64,000 bases of DNA from Pelatocladus maniniholoensis HA4357-MV3 (GCA_019359115.1 JAHHHW010000154.1:1-64000), one strand, 5' to 3'; counted from the stretch's first letter, positions 20,410-30,020 are shown. The notes: generated by a model from the sequence alone, not told the origin. Program-made: numbers and translations.

Positions 20410-21462
20410 ATGACTAAAGCGGCAGAATCTTTAGAACAGTCCATCAAAGATGCTACAGCAAACCGCAGCTTAGATCGTGATTGTACTACTTTATCCCGTC
20501 ACGTCCTGCAACAACTCCAGACTTTTTCGCCACAGGCACAGGATTTGAGTGCGCTGATGAATCGTATTGGATTGGCTGGTAAACTCATTGCTCGTCATCT
20601 CAGTCGCGCTGGTTTAATGGAAGGTGTTCTCGGATTTACAGGCGAGACTAACGTCCAGGGTGAATCTGTGAAAAAAATGGATGTCTACGCCAATGACGTA
20701 TTTATCGCGGTATTTAAGCAAAGCGGGTTAGTATGTCGCTTGGCTTCTGAAGAAATGGAAAATCCATACTATATCCCCGAAAACTGTCCCATTGGCCGCT
20801 ACACTTTGCTCTATGACCCCATTGATGGTTCATCTAACACTGATATTAATTTGAGTTTGGGTTCCATCTTCTCAATTCGTCAACAAGAAGGGGAAGATAT
20901 TGATGGTACAGCAAAAGATTTGCTAGCAACGGGACATAAACAAATTGCTGCTGGATACATCCTGTATGGTCCCAGTACGATGCTGGTCTATACTATAGGA
21001 AGGGGCGTTCATTCCTTTACCCTTGATCCTAGTTTAGGGGAATTTATCCTTACCGAAGAAAATATTCAGATTCCTACCCATGGTCCGGTGTATAGCGTGA
21101 ACGAGGGGAACTTTTGGCAATGGGATGAATCAATTCGCGAATATATCCGTTACGTTCATCGTACAGAAGGTTATACTGCTCGTTACAGTGGGGCAATGGT
21201 TAGCGATGTTCACAGGGTGTTAATTCAAGGCGGTGTGTTTCTCTATCCTGGAACTGCTCAAAAACCAGAAGGTAAACTACGCTTACTTTATGAAACAGCT
21301 CCCCTTGCTTTTTTGATAGAGCAAGCAGGTGGTCGAGCTACAACTGGGCATGAGAACATTTTAGACGTGATACCAAAGAAACTGCATCAACGTACACCTC
21401 TGATTATTGGTAGTAGAGAGGATGTGGCGAAGGTAGAGTCTTTTATTCAAAACGGTCATTAG
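20410..21462 (+). CDS. fbp: Fructose-1,6-bisphosphatase, class I
   Basis: Hydrolyses fructose 1,6-bisphosphate to fructose 6-phosphate in gluconeogenesis and the Calvin cycle; here it heads the oxidative pentose phosphate cluster, where it recycles triose phosphate back to hexose. The metal site [17 protein letters not shown] is present, as is the sugar-phosphate region [20 protein letters not shown]. At 350 residues from ATG 20410 (GGAGG 10 bases upstream) it is the class I enzyme, distinct from the bifunctional class II FBP/SBPase of cyanobacteria. Gaps to tal (103 bases), zwf and opcA on the same strand suggest an operon, as known in Nostoc. Confidence 0.96.
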   Translation: MTKAAESLEQSIKDATANRSLDRDCTTLSRHVLQQLQTFSPQAQDLSALMNRIGLAGKLIARHLSRAGLMEGVLGFTGETNVQGESVKKMDVYANDVFIAVFKQSGLVCRLASEEMENPYYIPENCPIGRYTLLYDPIDGSSNTDINLSLGSIFSIRQQEGEDIDGTAKDLLATGHKQIAAGYILYGPSTMLVYTIGRGVHSFTLDPSLGEFILTEENIQIPTHGPVYSVNEGNFWQWDESIREYIRYVHRTEGYTARYSGAMVSDVHRVLIQGGVFLYPGTAQKPEGKLRLLYETAPLAFLIEQAGGRATTGHENILDVIPKKLHQRTPLIIGSREDVAKVESFIQNGH

Positions 21463-21565
21463 TAATTGTTGGTTGATGGTTGTTTTTTGGAAAGTAAAAC
21501 CTACCAACTAACAACTAACTTTAAAAAATTTCTCTAGCAAAGAGAATAAGCAGGAGGGAAAAAAT

Positions 21566-22711
21566 ATGACGACAAATCATTTATTTGAGATTAAAAATTA
21601 CGGTCAAAGTATCTGGATGGATAATTTGACCCGTGACATTATTAAGTCTGGCGAATTGAAAAATTTGGTGGAAAAGAAAGGTATTTGTGGCATTACTTCC
21701 AATCCAACTATTTTTGAAAAAGCGATCGCTGGTAATGCAATTTACGACGAAGATATCGAAGCTGGAATAAAAGCAGGATTGCCAACTTACAAAATTTATG
21801 AATCACTGGTATTTCAAGATATTCGTGATGCTTGTGATCTTCTGCGCCCAGTTTACAAATCCTCGAATGGGTTAGATGGTTATGTCAGCATAGAAGTACC
21901 ACCAACAATTGCTGATGATACCGAAGCCACAATTTCTGAGGCTCGTCGCTACTTTCAAGAAATTGGCCGGGAAAACCTCATGATCAAAATTCCTGGCACT
22001 GAACCCGGTTTGCCAGCAGTTGAGCAGGTAATATCCGAAGGAATTAATGTCAATATCACGCTGCTGTTCTCCGTAGAAAGCTACATCAACACAGCTTGGG
22101 CTTATATTCGCGGCTTAGAGAAACGAGCAGCAGAAGGTAAAGATATCAGCAAAATTGCATCTGTAGCTAGTTTCTTTCTTAGCCGAATTGACAGCAATAT
22201 TGACGGTAAAATTGATGACAAGCTAGCCAAAGGCGTTGACAATCTCAATGTTGAAGCCAAGCTAAAAGCAATTAAAGGAAAAGTAGCGATCGCTAACGCA
22301 AAGATTGCTTATCAGGAATATAAAAAGATTGTGCAAAGCGATCGTTGGCAAGCGTTGGCGGCTAAAGGTGCAAAAGTGCAGCGCCTACTGTGGGCCAGCA
22401 CCAGCACCAAAGATCCCCAATACAGCGACGTGATGTATGTTGATGAGTTGATTGGTCAGGACACCGTTAACACCTTACCACCAGCAACCATCGAAGCTTG
22501 TGCTGACCACTGCAATGTCGCTAACCGAGTGGAAACAGACGTAGATGAGGCTTACAACCTGATCGCAAACCTCAAAGATCCAGACGTGAACATCGACATC
22601 AATACAGTGATGGATGAACTGCTTTTAGAAGGAATCGACAAATTTGTCAAGCCCTTCCAATCCTTAATGGATTCTTTAGAAAATAAAGTCAAGCAGTTGT
22701 CGCCAGTATAA
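21566..22711 (+). CDS. tal: Transaldolase
   Basis: Transfers a dihydroxyacetone unit from sedoheptulose 7-phosphate to glyceraldehyde 3-phosphate in the pentose phosphate pathway. The 381 residues match the long bacterial form often paired with zwf/opcA. Visible blocks are GICGITSNPTIFEKAI near the N terminus, the Schiff-base lysine strand ENLMIKIPGTEPGLPAV, VNITLLFSVESY and SFFLSRIDSNID, and WASTSTKDPQYSDVMYVDEL. A strong AGGAGGG precedes the ATG by about 7 bases. It sits between fbp and zwf; the 171-base gap to zwf is filled by CCCACACTT-type repeats. Confidence 0.96.
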   Translation: MTTNHLFEIKNYGQSIWMDNLTRDIIKSGELKNLVEKKGICGITSNPTIFEKAIAGNAIYDEDIEAGIKAGLPTYKIYESLVFQDIRDACDLLRPVYKSSNGLDGYVSIEVPPTIADDTEATISEARRYFQEIGRENLMIKIPGTEPGLPAVEQVISEGINVNITLLFSVESYINTAWAYIRGLEKRAAEGKDISKIASVASFFLSRIDSNIDGKIDDKLAKGVDNLNVEAKLKAIKGKVAIANAKIAYQEYKKIVQSDRWQALAAKGAKVQRLLWASTSTKDPQYSDVMYVDELIGQDTVNTLPPATIEACADHCNVANRVETDVDEAYNLIANLKDPDVNIDINTVMDELLLEGIDKFVKPFQSLMDSLENKVKQLSPV

Positions 22712-22768
22712 GAATAAGGGACAAGGGAGACACGGGGACAAGGGAGAATTGGTTACTTATAACTTAGT

Positions 22769-22829
22769 CTCCCCACACTTCCCACACTTCCCACACTTCC
22801 CACACTCCCCACACTCCCCACACTCCCCC
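22769..22829. repeat. CCCACACTTC/CCCACACTCC tandem array
   Basis: Three CCCACACTT units are followed by four CCCACACTC units between tal and zwf, then CAATCCCCGATCC-type repeats. It is an STRR-like tract that lengthens an intergenic region within the operon. Confidence 0.9.
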
Positions 22830-22882
22830 AATCCCCGATCCCCGATCCAACATCTCAAACCTAAAATTCAAAATTCATTCCT

Positions 22883-24412
22883 ATGGTCAGTCTGCTAGAA
22901 AATCCTTTGCGGGTCGGTCTGCAACAACAAGGGATGGCCGAACCCCAGATAATAGTCATCTTTGGTGCTTCTGGAGACCTTACTTGGCGCAAACTTGTGC
23001 CATCACTATATAAATTAAGACGCGAGAGACGCATTCCACCAGAGACAACCATCGTTGGCGTAGCACGTCGGGACTGGAGCCACGAATACTTCCGCGAACA
23101 AATGCGAAAAGGTATGGAAGAGGTTCATGGCGGTGTTGGTCCAGAGGAACTCTGGCAGGACTTTTCTCAAGGATTATTTTACTGCCCTGGTAATATCGAT
23201 AAGCCCGAAGATTATCATAAACTGAAGACTTTTTTGCAGGAGTTAGACGAAAAACGGGGAACACGAGGAAACCGGATGTTCTACCTTTCTGTGGCGCCCA
23301 ACTTCTTTGCAGAAGCAATTAAACAACTAGGAACTGGAGGAATGCTGGACGATCCCTACAAACATCGTCTAGTTATTGAAAAACCTTTTGGTCGAGATTT
23401 GGCTTCTGCTAAAAGTCTGAACTTAGTAGTGCAGAAATATTGTAAAGAACAGCAAGTCTACCGCATTGACCATTACTTAGGTAAAGACACAGTTCAAAAT
23501 TTGCTGGTATTTCGCTTTGCCAATGCTATTTTTGAACCGTTGTGGAATCGTCGCTTTGTTGACCACGTCCAGATTACCGTAGCTGAAACCGTCGGGGTAG
23601 AAGACCGGGCTGGCTACTATGAAAGCTCCGGCGCCCTGCGGGACATGTTGCAAAATCATTTGATGCAACTTTATTGCTTGACAGCAATGGAAGCTCCCAA
23701 TGCTATGGATGCAGACAGTATCCGTACAGAAAAAGTTAAAGTATTACAAGCTACACGTTTAGCAGATATCAACAATTTAAATCTCTCGGCTGTGCGTGGG
23801 CAATACAGTGCTGGTTGGATGAAAGGTAAGCCTGTACCAGGGTATAGAGAAGAACCAGGAGTCAATCCTAATTCGACTACACCCACTTACGTAGCGATGA
23901 AGTTTCTCGTTGACAACTGGCGCTGGCAAGGAGTTCCCTTTTACCTACGTACTGGTAAGCGAATGCCAAAAAAAGTTAGCGAGATTTCTATCCACTTCCG
24001 CGAAGTTCCTTCTCGGATGTTTCAATCCGCAGCCCAACAGATGAACGCCAATATTTTAGCAATGCGGATTCAGCCGAATGAAGGTATTTCTCTGCGCTTT
24101 GAAGTCAAGATGCCTGGCGCAGATTTTCGCACTCGTTCCGTTGATATGGACTTTAGTTATGGTTCCTTTGGCATCACCGCAACTTCTGATGCCTACGATC
24201 GCCTGTTTTTAGATTGTATGATGGGCGATCAAACATTGTTTACACGGGGGGACGAAGTAGAAGCAGCTTGGCAGGTTGTCACACCAGCTCTTTCTGTGTG
24301 GGATGCACCCGCAGATCCAACAACCATTCCCCACTATGAAGCCGGAACCTGGGAACCCGTGGAAGCGGAATTATTGATTAACCAAGATAGTCGCCGTTGG
24401 CGCAGACTCTAG
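22883..24412 (+). CDS. zwf: Glucose-6-phosphate 1-dehydrogenase
   Basis: First step of the oxidative pentose phosphate pathway, giving NADPH and 6-phosphogluconolactone; in heterocysts it supplies reductant for nitrogenase. The nucleotide-binding [17 protein letters not shown] follows a short extension, the catalytic histidine region is [20 protein letters not shown], and [16 protein letters not shown] is the C-terminal signature. The 509-residue length is normal. The ATG at 22883 is preceded only by an AT-rich stretch without a good Shine-Dalgarno. opcA, whose product activates this enzyme and tunes its redox control, follows on the same strand 89 bases on. Confidence 0.97.
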   Translation: MVSLLENPLRVGLQQQGMAEPQIIVIFGASGDLTWRKLVPSLYKLRRERRIPPETTIVGVARRDWSHEYFREQMRKGMEEVHGGVGPEELWQDFSQGLFYCPGNIDKPEDYHKLKTFLQELDEKRGTRGNRMFYLSVAPNFFAEAIKQLGTGGMLDDPYKHRLVIEKPFGRDLASAKSLNLVVQKYCKEQQVYRIDHYLGKDTVQNLLVFRFANAIFEPLWNRRFVDHVQITVAETVGVEDRAGYYESSGALRDMLQNHLMQLYCLTAMEAPNAMDADSIRTEKVKVLQATRLADINNLNLSAVRGQYSAGWMKGKPVPGYREEPGVNPNSTTPTYVAMKFLVDNWRWQGVPFYLRTGKRMPKKVSEISIHFREVPSRMFQSAAQQMNANILAMRIQPNEGISLRFEVKMPGADFRTRSVDMDFSYGSFGITATSDAYDRLFLDCMMGDQTLFTRGDEVEAAWQVVTPALSVWDAPADPTTIPHYEAGTWEPVEAELLINQDSRRWRRL

Positions 24413-24417
24413 AAACT

Positions 24418-24488
24418 AGTCATTAGTCATTAGTCATTAGTAAAAACAAATGACCAATGACCAATGACAAATGACCAATGACAAATAA
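24418..24488. repeat. STRR tract (CATTAGT / TGACCAA heptamers) between zwf and opcA
   Basis: Three CATTAGT units, a short bridge, then ATGACCA/ATGACAA units in the other orientation. The tract offers several ATG codons, one (24478) in frame with opcA, which probably is not its natural start. Confidence 0.9.
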
Positions 24489-24501
24489 CAAAATAATTCT
24501 T

Positions 24502-25869
24502 ATGACTACCCAAGCTCCTACTATTTTTTCACTACAGGCTCCCAAGGATGTTTCGCTTACAGATATTGAAGCGGAACTCGGCCAAATTTGGCAAAGTTAC
24601 GGCATGGCTGGCGAAGATGGTACACTTCCGGCGGCGACAAGAGCAACCACATTTACTTTGGTGGTTTACGAGTCAGAAGAAACTCAACATTTACTCGCCG
24701 CTTTGGGATTTTACAATGGTCCAATTGATGGTATTCCTGGTCCGCAAACCCAAGCAGCACTGAGGGAAGTACAGAAGAAGTACGGGTTAACAGAAACTGG
24801 AAAAGCTACAGAGGAAACTTTGACTCTGTTGCGGGAAGAAGTTGCCAAACGTTACAAGAGTGGGACAACAGAAAATGGGTCTGCATCTTATAGTTTAGAT
24901 TCAAAAGGCCCTAGAATTGCTGACGAAATTGCTCTGCGTAACCCCTGTCGGATTATTACTCTTTTACCAGTAGTCGGAGAAGACGAAGGCGTGAAAGCAC
25001 AAGTCTCTGCCTACTGTCCCATTCAAAAAGGTACATCCACCAGTCTGGTATGTTGTGAATACATCACCCTTACCGGAACCGCCGCCGCCTTAGAACGGAT
25101 TGGTGGTATGATACCAGCGTTGACGATTGGCGGTTTACCTAAGTTTTTATGGTGGAAAGCCACGCCAGATGCCAATAACGGTTTATTCAAACGCTTGGCA
25201 GCAATATGCAACAACGTTATTGTAGATTCTTGCAACTTTAACAAACCAGAAACAGATTTACTCAGCCTACAATCATTGGTGGAAAATGGTGTACCTGTGG
25301 CTGATTTGAACTGGCGTCGCCTCTCTGGATGGCAAGAATTGACAGCAGAAGCTTACGATCAACCCCAACGTCGCGACGCCCTGATTGAGATTGACAAAGT
25401 AAATATTGATTATGAAAAAGGTAACTCCACACAGGCGTTACTGTTTTTAGGTTGGTTGGCAAGTCGTTTGAATTGGCGTCCGGTTTCTTATCAAAAAGAA
25501 AGCGACGATTATGACATTACCCGCGTCAGCTTTAGCACCGATAACCAACGGCAAGTAGAAGCTGAATTAGCAGGAGTCCCTGTAGCTGATGTGGGCGAAG
25601 TTCCAGGCGACTTGATTGCTTTACGTTTAACTTCTACCAATCCCCAAGCTAACTGCGGTACTGTAATCTGTACGGAAACTGGCGGTTGTATGCGGATGGA
25701 AACCCAAGGTGGCGCCCAATCTGCTGGATTATTCCAGCAGGTAACTTCACTTTCTGAACAAAAAGCCGAAGTTTTGTTGAGTCAACAGGTACAACGTTGG
25801 GGAAATGAAGCGCTGTTTGAAGAAAGCCTAGCAGTTATAGGGCAAATACTCAAATTAGGAAAAGGGTAA
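24502..25869 (+). CDS. opcA: Glucose-6-phosphate dehydrogenase assembly protein OpcA
   Basis: OpcA is the allosteric effector that activates G6PDH. The 455-residue protein from ATG 24502 (MTTQAPTIFSLQAPKDVSLT) has at about residues 55-105 a peptidoglycan-binding-like module (LLAALGFYNGPIDGIPGPQT, then AALREVQKKYGLTETGKAT), followed by the OpcA core with NPCRIITLLPVVGEDEG, KFLWWKATPD and WRRLSGWQELTAEAYDQP. Cysteines suited to thioredoxin-type redox control occur (SLVCCEYIT, NCGTVICTETGGC). An in-frame ATG eight codons upstream is made by a repeat and I do not use it. It ends the fbp-tal-zwf-opcA cluster. Confidence 0.95.
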   Translation: MTTQAPTIFSLQAPKDVSLTDIEAELGQIWQSYGMAGEDGTLPAATRATTFTLVVYESEETQHLLAALGFYNGPIDGIPGPQTQAALREVQKKYGLTETGKATEETLTLLREEVAKRYKSGTTENGSASYSLDSKGPRIADEIALRNPCRIITLLPVVGEDEGVKAQVSAYCPIQKGTSTSLVCCEYITLTGTAAALERIGGMIPALTIGGLPKFLWWKATPDANNGLFKRLAAICNNVIVDSCNFNKPETDLLSLQSLVENGVPVADLNWRRLSGWQELTAEAYDQPQRRDALIEIDKVNIDYEKGNSTQALLFLGWLASRLNWRPVSYQKESDDYDITRVSFSTDNQRQVEAELAGVPVADVGEVPGDLIALRLTSTNPQANCGTVICTETGGCMRMETQGGAQSAGLFQQVTSLSEQKAEVLLSQQVQRWGNEALFEESLAVIGQILKLGKG

Positions 25870-25898
25870 TGGGTAATGGGTAATAGGATAGAAAATCA

Positions 25899-26008
25899 GG
25901 CGTTGCTGAATGCGGTATGAATCCGAATGTAGAGACACGATATATCGTGTCTCTACAAAGATTTTGGCATTACGCAAAATCATTTTCATACATGAAATCA
26001 GCAATGCC
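25899..26008. mobile_element. MITE (110 bp) with 8-bp target duplication, copy 1
   Basis: The element begins GGCGTTGCTGAAT and ends ATCAGCAATGCC, so its ends are inverted repeats. Its centre is a palindrome, GTAGAGACACGATATATCGT with its mirror. Both sides carry the same octamer GAAAATCA (25891-25898 and 26009-26016), the target-site duplication left by insertion. It has no coding capacity and must be mobilised in trans. A related copy is at 33942-34054 in inverted orientation. It separates opcA from cobB. Confidence 0.88.
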
Positions 26009-26037
26009 GAAAATCAGTTACCAATTACCTATTACCA

Positions 26038-27447
26038 ATGGCTTTAATTATTGCAGGAGAACGTAGCGGGGTGGGTAAGACAACAGTCACACTCACCCTG
26101 CTGGCGTCTTTGTGTCGGCGATCGCACAAAGTACAATCTTTCAAAGTAGGGCCGGATTATATAGATCCGATGTTTCATCAGCATGTGACTGAACGTGCTT
26201 GTCGGAATTTAGACCCAATCTTAACTTCAGAAACCTACGTACAGCATTGTTTTACTTGTCACAGTCAAGGGATGGATTATGTCCTAATTGAGGGCGTGAT
26301 GGGTTTGTTTGATGGAGTAACCCCTCCCCAACCTCTCCCCTTACTAAGGGATGGGGTTAATGATTATGCTAGTACTGCTCATATAGCAAGACTATTAAAT
26401 TTACCTTTAGTGTTGGTGATTGATTGTAGTCGCTTGTCTGGTTCTGTTGCTGCGATCGCTCACGGTTATAGTTCTTTTGATCCCAGAATTAAAATAGCTG
26501 GATTAGTCTTAAATCGTGTGGGTAGCGATCGCCACTTGCAATTGCTTAAAGACTCTCTCACACCACTACAGTTACCAATTCTTGGTGTACTGCGTCGCCA
26601 AGACAACATTACCATTCCTGATCGTCACCTTGGTTTAGTACCCACAGTTGAACTTCCTGAACTCAATGCTTTGATTGAGAGATTTGCTGATTTGGGTGAC
26701 ATTTGCTTTGATTGGGAGAAGTTGTTACCGTTGCTGAGAATGGAAGGATACGGGGACAAGGGAGACAAGGGAGACAAGGGAGACAAATTGCTTGCTTGTC
26801 TTTCATCTACTGTAAAGATTGCTGTGGCACGCGATCGCGCTTTTAATTTTTACTACCAAGACAATCTTGACTTGTTACAACAACTGGGTGCAGAGTTGGT
26901 TTTTTGGAGTCCTTTAGAAGCTCCTGAGCTACCAGAAGGAGTGGAGGGTATGTACTTTGGTGGTGGGTTTCCAGAAGTATTTGCCCAACAACTTGCGGAA
27001 AATACTGATGCTAAAGCAGCAGTTCAGACAGCAATTATGGCGGGAATGCCAACAATTGCCGAGTGTGGTGGGTTGATGTATTTGTGTGAGCAAGTTATCG
27101 ATTTTGCAGGTAAATCTTGGTCAATGGTGGGAGTGTTACCTACAACCGCAGTTATGAGTGGACGATTAAGTTTGGGATATCGCCGCGCAGTTACCCTGCA
27201 AGATAGTTTGTTAGTAAATGCAGGAACAACAGTTTATGGACATGAATTTCATCGTTCCTATTTAATGTCTAATTTTGAGCAGCCACTATTTCAAACTTAT
27301 CGCTTTGATAATGAAGAATTTATAGGGTGTGAAGGATGGGGATCTAACTTACCACATCTCAATCTTCACGCCTCTTATATTCATATGCACTGGGGTGCTT
27401 CCCCAGAAATTCCCCAAAGGTTTTTAAGACGCTGCTTGAGTGAGTAG
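26038..27447 (+). CDS. cobB: Cobyrinate a,c-diamide synthase
   Basis: CobB/CbiA amidates carboxylates a and c of cobyrinate using glutamine and ATP in B12 synthesis. The P-loop GERSGVGKTTVTLTLLASL is at the N terminus, KVGPDYIDPMFH follows, and a class I glutamine amidotransferase domain at the C terminus shows MAGMPTIAECGGLMYLCE (catalytic Cys) and YGHEFHRSY plus a final conserved His region. Two low-complexity insertions look repeat-derived: VTPPQPLPLLRDGVN (bases about 26319-26364) between GVMGLFDG and DYASTAHIARLL, and a GDKGDKGDKGDK run (about 26752-26787). Both keep the frame. Product use may include nrdJ. ATG 26038 follows another repeat and lacks an obvious ribosome binding site. Confidence 0.93.
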   Translation: MALIIAGERSGVGKTTVTLTLLASLCRRSHKVQSFKVGPDYIDPMFHQHVTERACRNLDPILTSETYVQHCFTCHSQGMDYVLIEGVMGLFDGVTPPQPLPLLRDGVNDYASTAHIARLLNLPLVLVIDCSRLSGSVAAIAHGYSSFDPRIKIAGLVLNRVGSDRHLQLLKDSLTPLQLPILGVLRRQDNITIPDRHLGLVPTVELPELNALIERFADLGDICFDWEKLLPLLRMEGYGDKGDKGDKGDKLLACLSSTVKIAVARDRAFNFYYQDNLDLLQQLGAELVFWSPLEAPELPEGVEGMYFGGGFPEVFAQQLAENTDAKAAVQTAIMAGMPTIAECGGLMYLCEQVIDFAGKSWSMVGVLPTTAVMSGRLSLGYRRAVTLQDSLLVNAGTTVYGHEFHRSYLMSNFEQPLFQTYRFDNEEFIGCEGWGSNLPHLNLHASYIHMHWGASPEIPQRFLRRCLSE

Positions 27448-27477
27448 ACTTGTTGGTTTTTGGTCGTCTTGATTAAA

Positions 27478-27500
27478 TAAAAAACCCCCAATAGGGGGTT
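27478..27500 (-). terminator. Intrinsic terminator after ctaE
   Basis: On the minus strand AACCCCC-TATT-GGGGGTT is followed by TTTTATT (genome 27483-27500 with the A tract 27478-27484). It lies 34 bases past the ctaE stop; in the other direction it would also stop cobB transcripts, though less well. Confidence 0.85.
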
Positions 27501-27533
27501 AATGTCATCAAATAAGGGAGTAAAAAGTAATAC

Positions 27534-28151
27534 TCACAGTATATATAATAATCCGAATAGGATTATCCAAATTACGTCTACGAAGTGCCAATAAATTTCG
27601 GCAGCTTCAATACCAAAGTGCTTTTCACTACTGTAGTGGTCTTTTTTGAGCGATCGCCACAATACTGCCAAGATTGCTAAAACACCAATCGTCACGTGCA
27701 AACCGTGGAAACCAGTCAAAACATAAAATGCACTGGCGAACAAATTAGTTGTCAGACCAAATTCCAGGTGGAAGTATTCATACATTTGTCCCACCAAGAA
27801 AATTATCCCCATAACAGCAGTAATTGCAAACCACATTTGCATACCCCGCACATCATTCTTTTTAATAGCGGTATCGGCATTATGAATAACAAAACTGCTA
27901 GCAATTAGGTTTATGGTGTTGATACCGGGAAGCAACAGTTCTAATTCTGGAGTACCTTCTGGTGGCCAAGCAGGTAATGTCGAACGAAAAGCTAAATAGG
28001 CTCCGAACAAGCCCATAAAAATCATGCCTTCGGCAACTAGAAATACAATAAGTCCAAACAGACGATAGTCATGATGTTCTTCGTGATGAGCAGTTTCTGC
28101 TGCGTGGTGATAATTTAGGGCTGTTTTTGCTGGGTCAATAGTTTGACTCAT
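27534..28151 (-). CDS. ctaE: Cytochrome c oxidase subunit III
   Basis: Third core subunit of the aa3-type respiratory oxidase in thylakoid and cytoplasmic membranes. The 205-residue protein has about five transmembrane helices (GLIVFLVAEGMIFMGLFGAY is the first, with the conserved Glu), the FYVLTGFHGLHVTIGVLAIL block and the C-terminal AEIYWHFVDVIWIILFGLLY signature. It is the short bacterial/cyanobacterial form without the first two helices of mitochondrial subunit III. It is the last gene of ctaC-ctaD-ctaE with a terminator after it; the 82-base gap to ctaD is filled by an inverted AT-rich repeat. Confidence 0.96.
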   Translation of the reverse strand: MSQTIDPAKTALNYHHAAETAHHEEHHDYRLFGLIVFLVAEGMIFMGLFGAYLAFRSTLPAWPPEGTPELELLLPGINTINLIASSFVIHNADTAIKKNDVRGMQMWFAITAVMGIIFLVGQMYEYFHLEFGLTTNLFASAFYVLTGFHGLHVTIGVLAILAVLWRSLKKDHYSSEKHFGIEAAEIYWHFVDVIWIILFGLLYIL

Positions 28152-28181
28152 GAATCTTTTTTAAATTATGAATTGTGAATT

Positions 28182-28226
28182 ATGAATTATGGATGATGAA
28201 TTCAGGATTCATCATTCATAATTCAT
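28182..28226. repeat. AT-rich inverted repeat between ctaD and ctaE
   Basis: ATGAATTATGGATGATGAAT (28182-28201) pairs with 28207-28226 with one mismatch across 5 bases. It is built of TGAATTA-type units, and may form a hairpin in the cta mRNA between the two cistrons. Confidence 0.8.
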
Positions 28227-28233
28227 CATTAAA

Positions 28234-29979
28234 TTAGATTTCGCCTTTTTCAGCTGCGATCGATGGATAGGGTTCGTCGGGATTGGCGCGTAAAACTGAG
28301 TTTGGCCCTGCTGACAAAGCTGGATCGGAACTAGATAAAGGTACACCTTCTCTAGCTCTTTCCAAACCGTAGTCGTAGGGGCCAGTAGCCAATACAGGGG
28401 GTTTATCAAAATTCTCAAATGCTGGAGGTGAAGCAGTCATCCACTCCAGAGTTAGAGCTTTCCAAGGATTATTACCAGCCTTGGGACCATACATCCAACT
28501 CCAAATCACATTGACAATAAAAGGTAAAGTCGAAACTGCGAGTATGTAAGAACCATAGGTGCAAATTTCATTGATCAAGGCAAATTTGGGATCATACTGG
28601 GCAATACGGCGGTTCATACCCATTAATCCGAGTTTGTGCATGGGTAAGAAGGTCATATTCAGACCAATGATGGTAAAAGCAAAATGAACCTGACCCCAAA
28701 ATTCGTTTAGCATTCGTCCCGTCATTTTTGGGAACCAGTGGTAGAAAGCGGCATAGATACCCAAAACACTACCACCAAACAAAACGTAATGCAGGTGGGC
28801 AACTACAAAATAAGTATCATGAACGTGGATATCAAAAGGCACTGCTGCCAACATGACTCCACTGATACCACCAATCACAAAAGTTCCCACAAAGCCGATC
28901 GCAAATAGTAAAGCAGTACGATCAACGCGGAGTTTACCACCCCACATAGTTCCTAACCAACTGAAAATTTTAATACCCGTAGGTACGGCGATGATCATCG
29001 TCGTGATCATGAAAAACATCCGCAACCAACCAGGAATACCACTGGTGAACATGTGGTGCGCCCACACAATTAAACCCAGAAAGCTAATTGCCAAAGAAGA
29101 GTAGGCGATCGCCTTATAACCAAAAATTGGTTTGCGGGAGTGAACGGGGATCACCTCAGAAATCACCCCAAAGAAGGGCAAAATCATGATGTAAACTGCT
29201 GGGTGAGAGTAAAACCAAAACATGTGCTGGTATACTACTGGATCACCACCGCCAGTCGGATTAAAAAATGTTGTACCTGCTAATAAATCAAAGGCAAGCA
29301 AAATTAAGCCTGCTGCTAGCACAGGCGTAGACAATAGTACTAAAGCTGAAGTTGCCAACATTGCCCAACAGAACAAGGGCATTTGATGGAAACCCATGCC
29401 AGGGGTACGCATTTTTAGGAGAGTGACGAGGAAATTAATTGCCCCCAAAATCGACGATGTACCCAACAGCAGGATACTCATAATCCAGATTCCCTCACCC
29501 ACTTGGCCTGTTACCAAACTCAGAGGAGGGTAAGAAGTCCAACCTGCATCTGGAGCATCACCTACAGCTAAACTGGCGATCAGCATCAAACCTGCTGGAG
29601 GAATCATCCAGAAAGCTAAGGCATTAAGGCGAGGGAATGCCATATCTTTTGCCCCAATCATCAGTGGCATTATGTAGTTAGCAAAACCCGCACCCGCAGG
29701 CACAATCCACAAGAAAATCATGATTGTGGCGTGCAGCGTAAACAAGCTGTTGTAGACTTCAGGAGTTACAAAATCTACTTCTGGAGTTCGGAGTTCGGTA
29801 CGTACCAAATCAGCCATCACCCCGCCAATACAGTAGAAGATGAAAGTGCTGACTAGATATTGAATACCAATGACTTTGTGGTCAGTGTTAAAGGTAAAGT
29901 ATTCCCACCATTTTCTAATCCCTGGTTCGTCTGCCTCAGCAGGGATATTAGCTGTTTCTTGTATTTGTGCTTGTGTCAT
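28234..29979 (-). CDS. ctaD: Cytochrome c oxidase subunit I
   Basis: Catalytic subunit holding heme a and the heme a3-CuB centre. The 581 residues form twelve helices. Ligand regions are present: FTLHATIMIFLWIVP (heme a His), FWFYSHPAVYIMILPFFG (CuB His and the cross-linked Tyr), WAHHMFTSG (two CuB His) and HDTYFVVAHLHYVLFGG (heme a3 and heme a His). The hydrophilic C-terminal tail, rich in Pro and charged residues, is typical of cyanobacterial CtaD. It follows ctaC by 131 bases containing an STRR and a GC-rich dispersed repeat, so the operon has been lengthened by repeats. ATG 29979 (MTQAQIQETAN). Confidence 0.97.
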   Translation of the reverse strand: MTQAQIQETANIPAEADEPGIRKWWEYFTFNTDHKVIGIQYLVSTFIFYCIGGVMADLVRTELRTPEVDFVTPEVYNSLFTLHATIMIFLWIVPAGAGFANYIMPLMIGAKDMAFPRLNALAFWMIPPAGLMLIASLAVGDAPDAGWTSYPPLSLVTGQVGEGIWIMSILLLGTSSILGAINFLVTLLKMRTPGMGFHQMPLFCWAMLATSALVLLSTPVLAAGLILLAFDLLAGTTFFNPTGGGDPVVYQHMFWFYSHPAVYIMILPFFGVISEVIPVHSRKPIFGYKAIAYSSLAISFLGLIVWAHHMFTSGIPGWLRMFFMITTMIIAVPTGIKIFSWLGTMWGGKLRVDRTALLFAIGFVGTFVIGGISGVMLAAVPFDIHVHDTYFVVAHLHYVLFGGSVLGIYAAFYHWFPKMTGRMLNEFWGQVHFAFTIIGLNMTFLPMHKLGLMGMNRRIAQYDPKFALINEICTYGSYILAVSTLPFIVNVIWSWMYGPKAGNNPWKALTLEWMTASPPAFENFDKPPVLATGPYDYGLERAREGVPLSSSDPALSAGPNSVLRANPDEPYPSIAAEKGEI

Positions 29980-30020
29980 AAAAATCTATTGTCATTTATC
30001 ATTTGTCTTTTGTCATTTGT

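Noticed and set aside
24478-24501. Upstream ATG for opcA
   Set aside because: It is a unit of an STRR tract; the conserved protein begins at ATG 24502.
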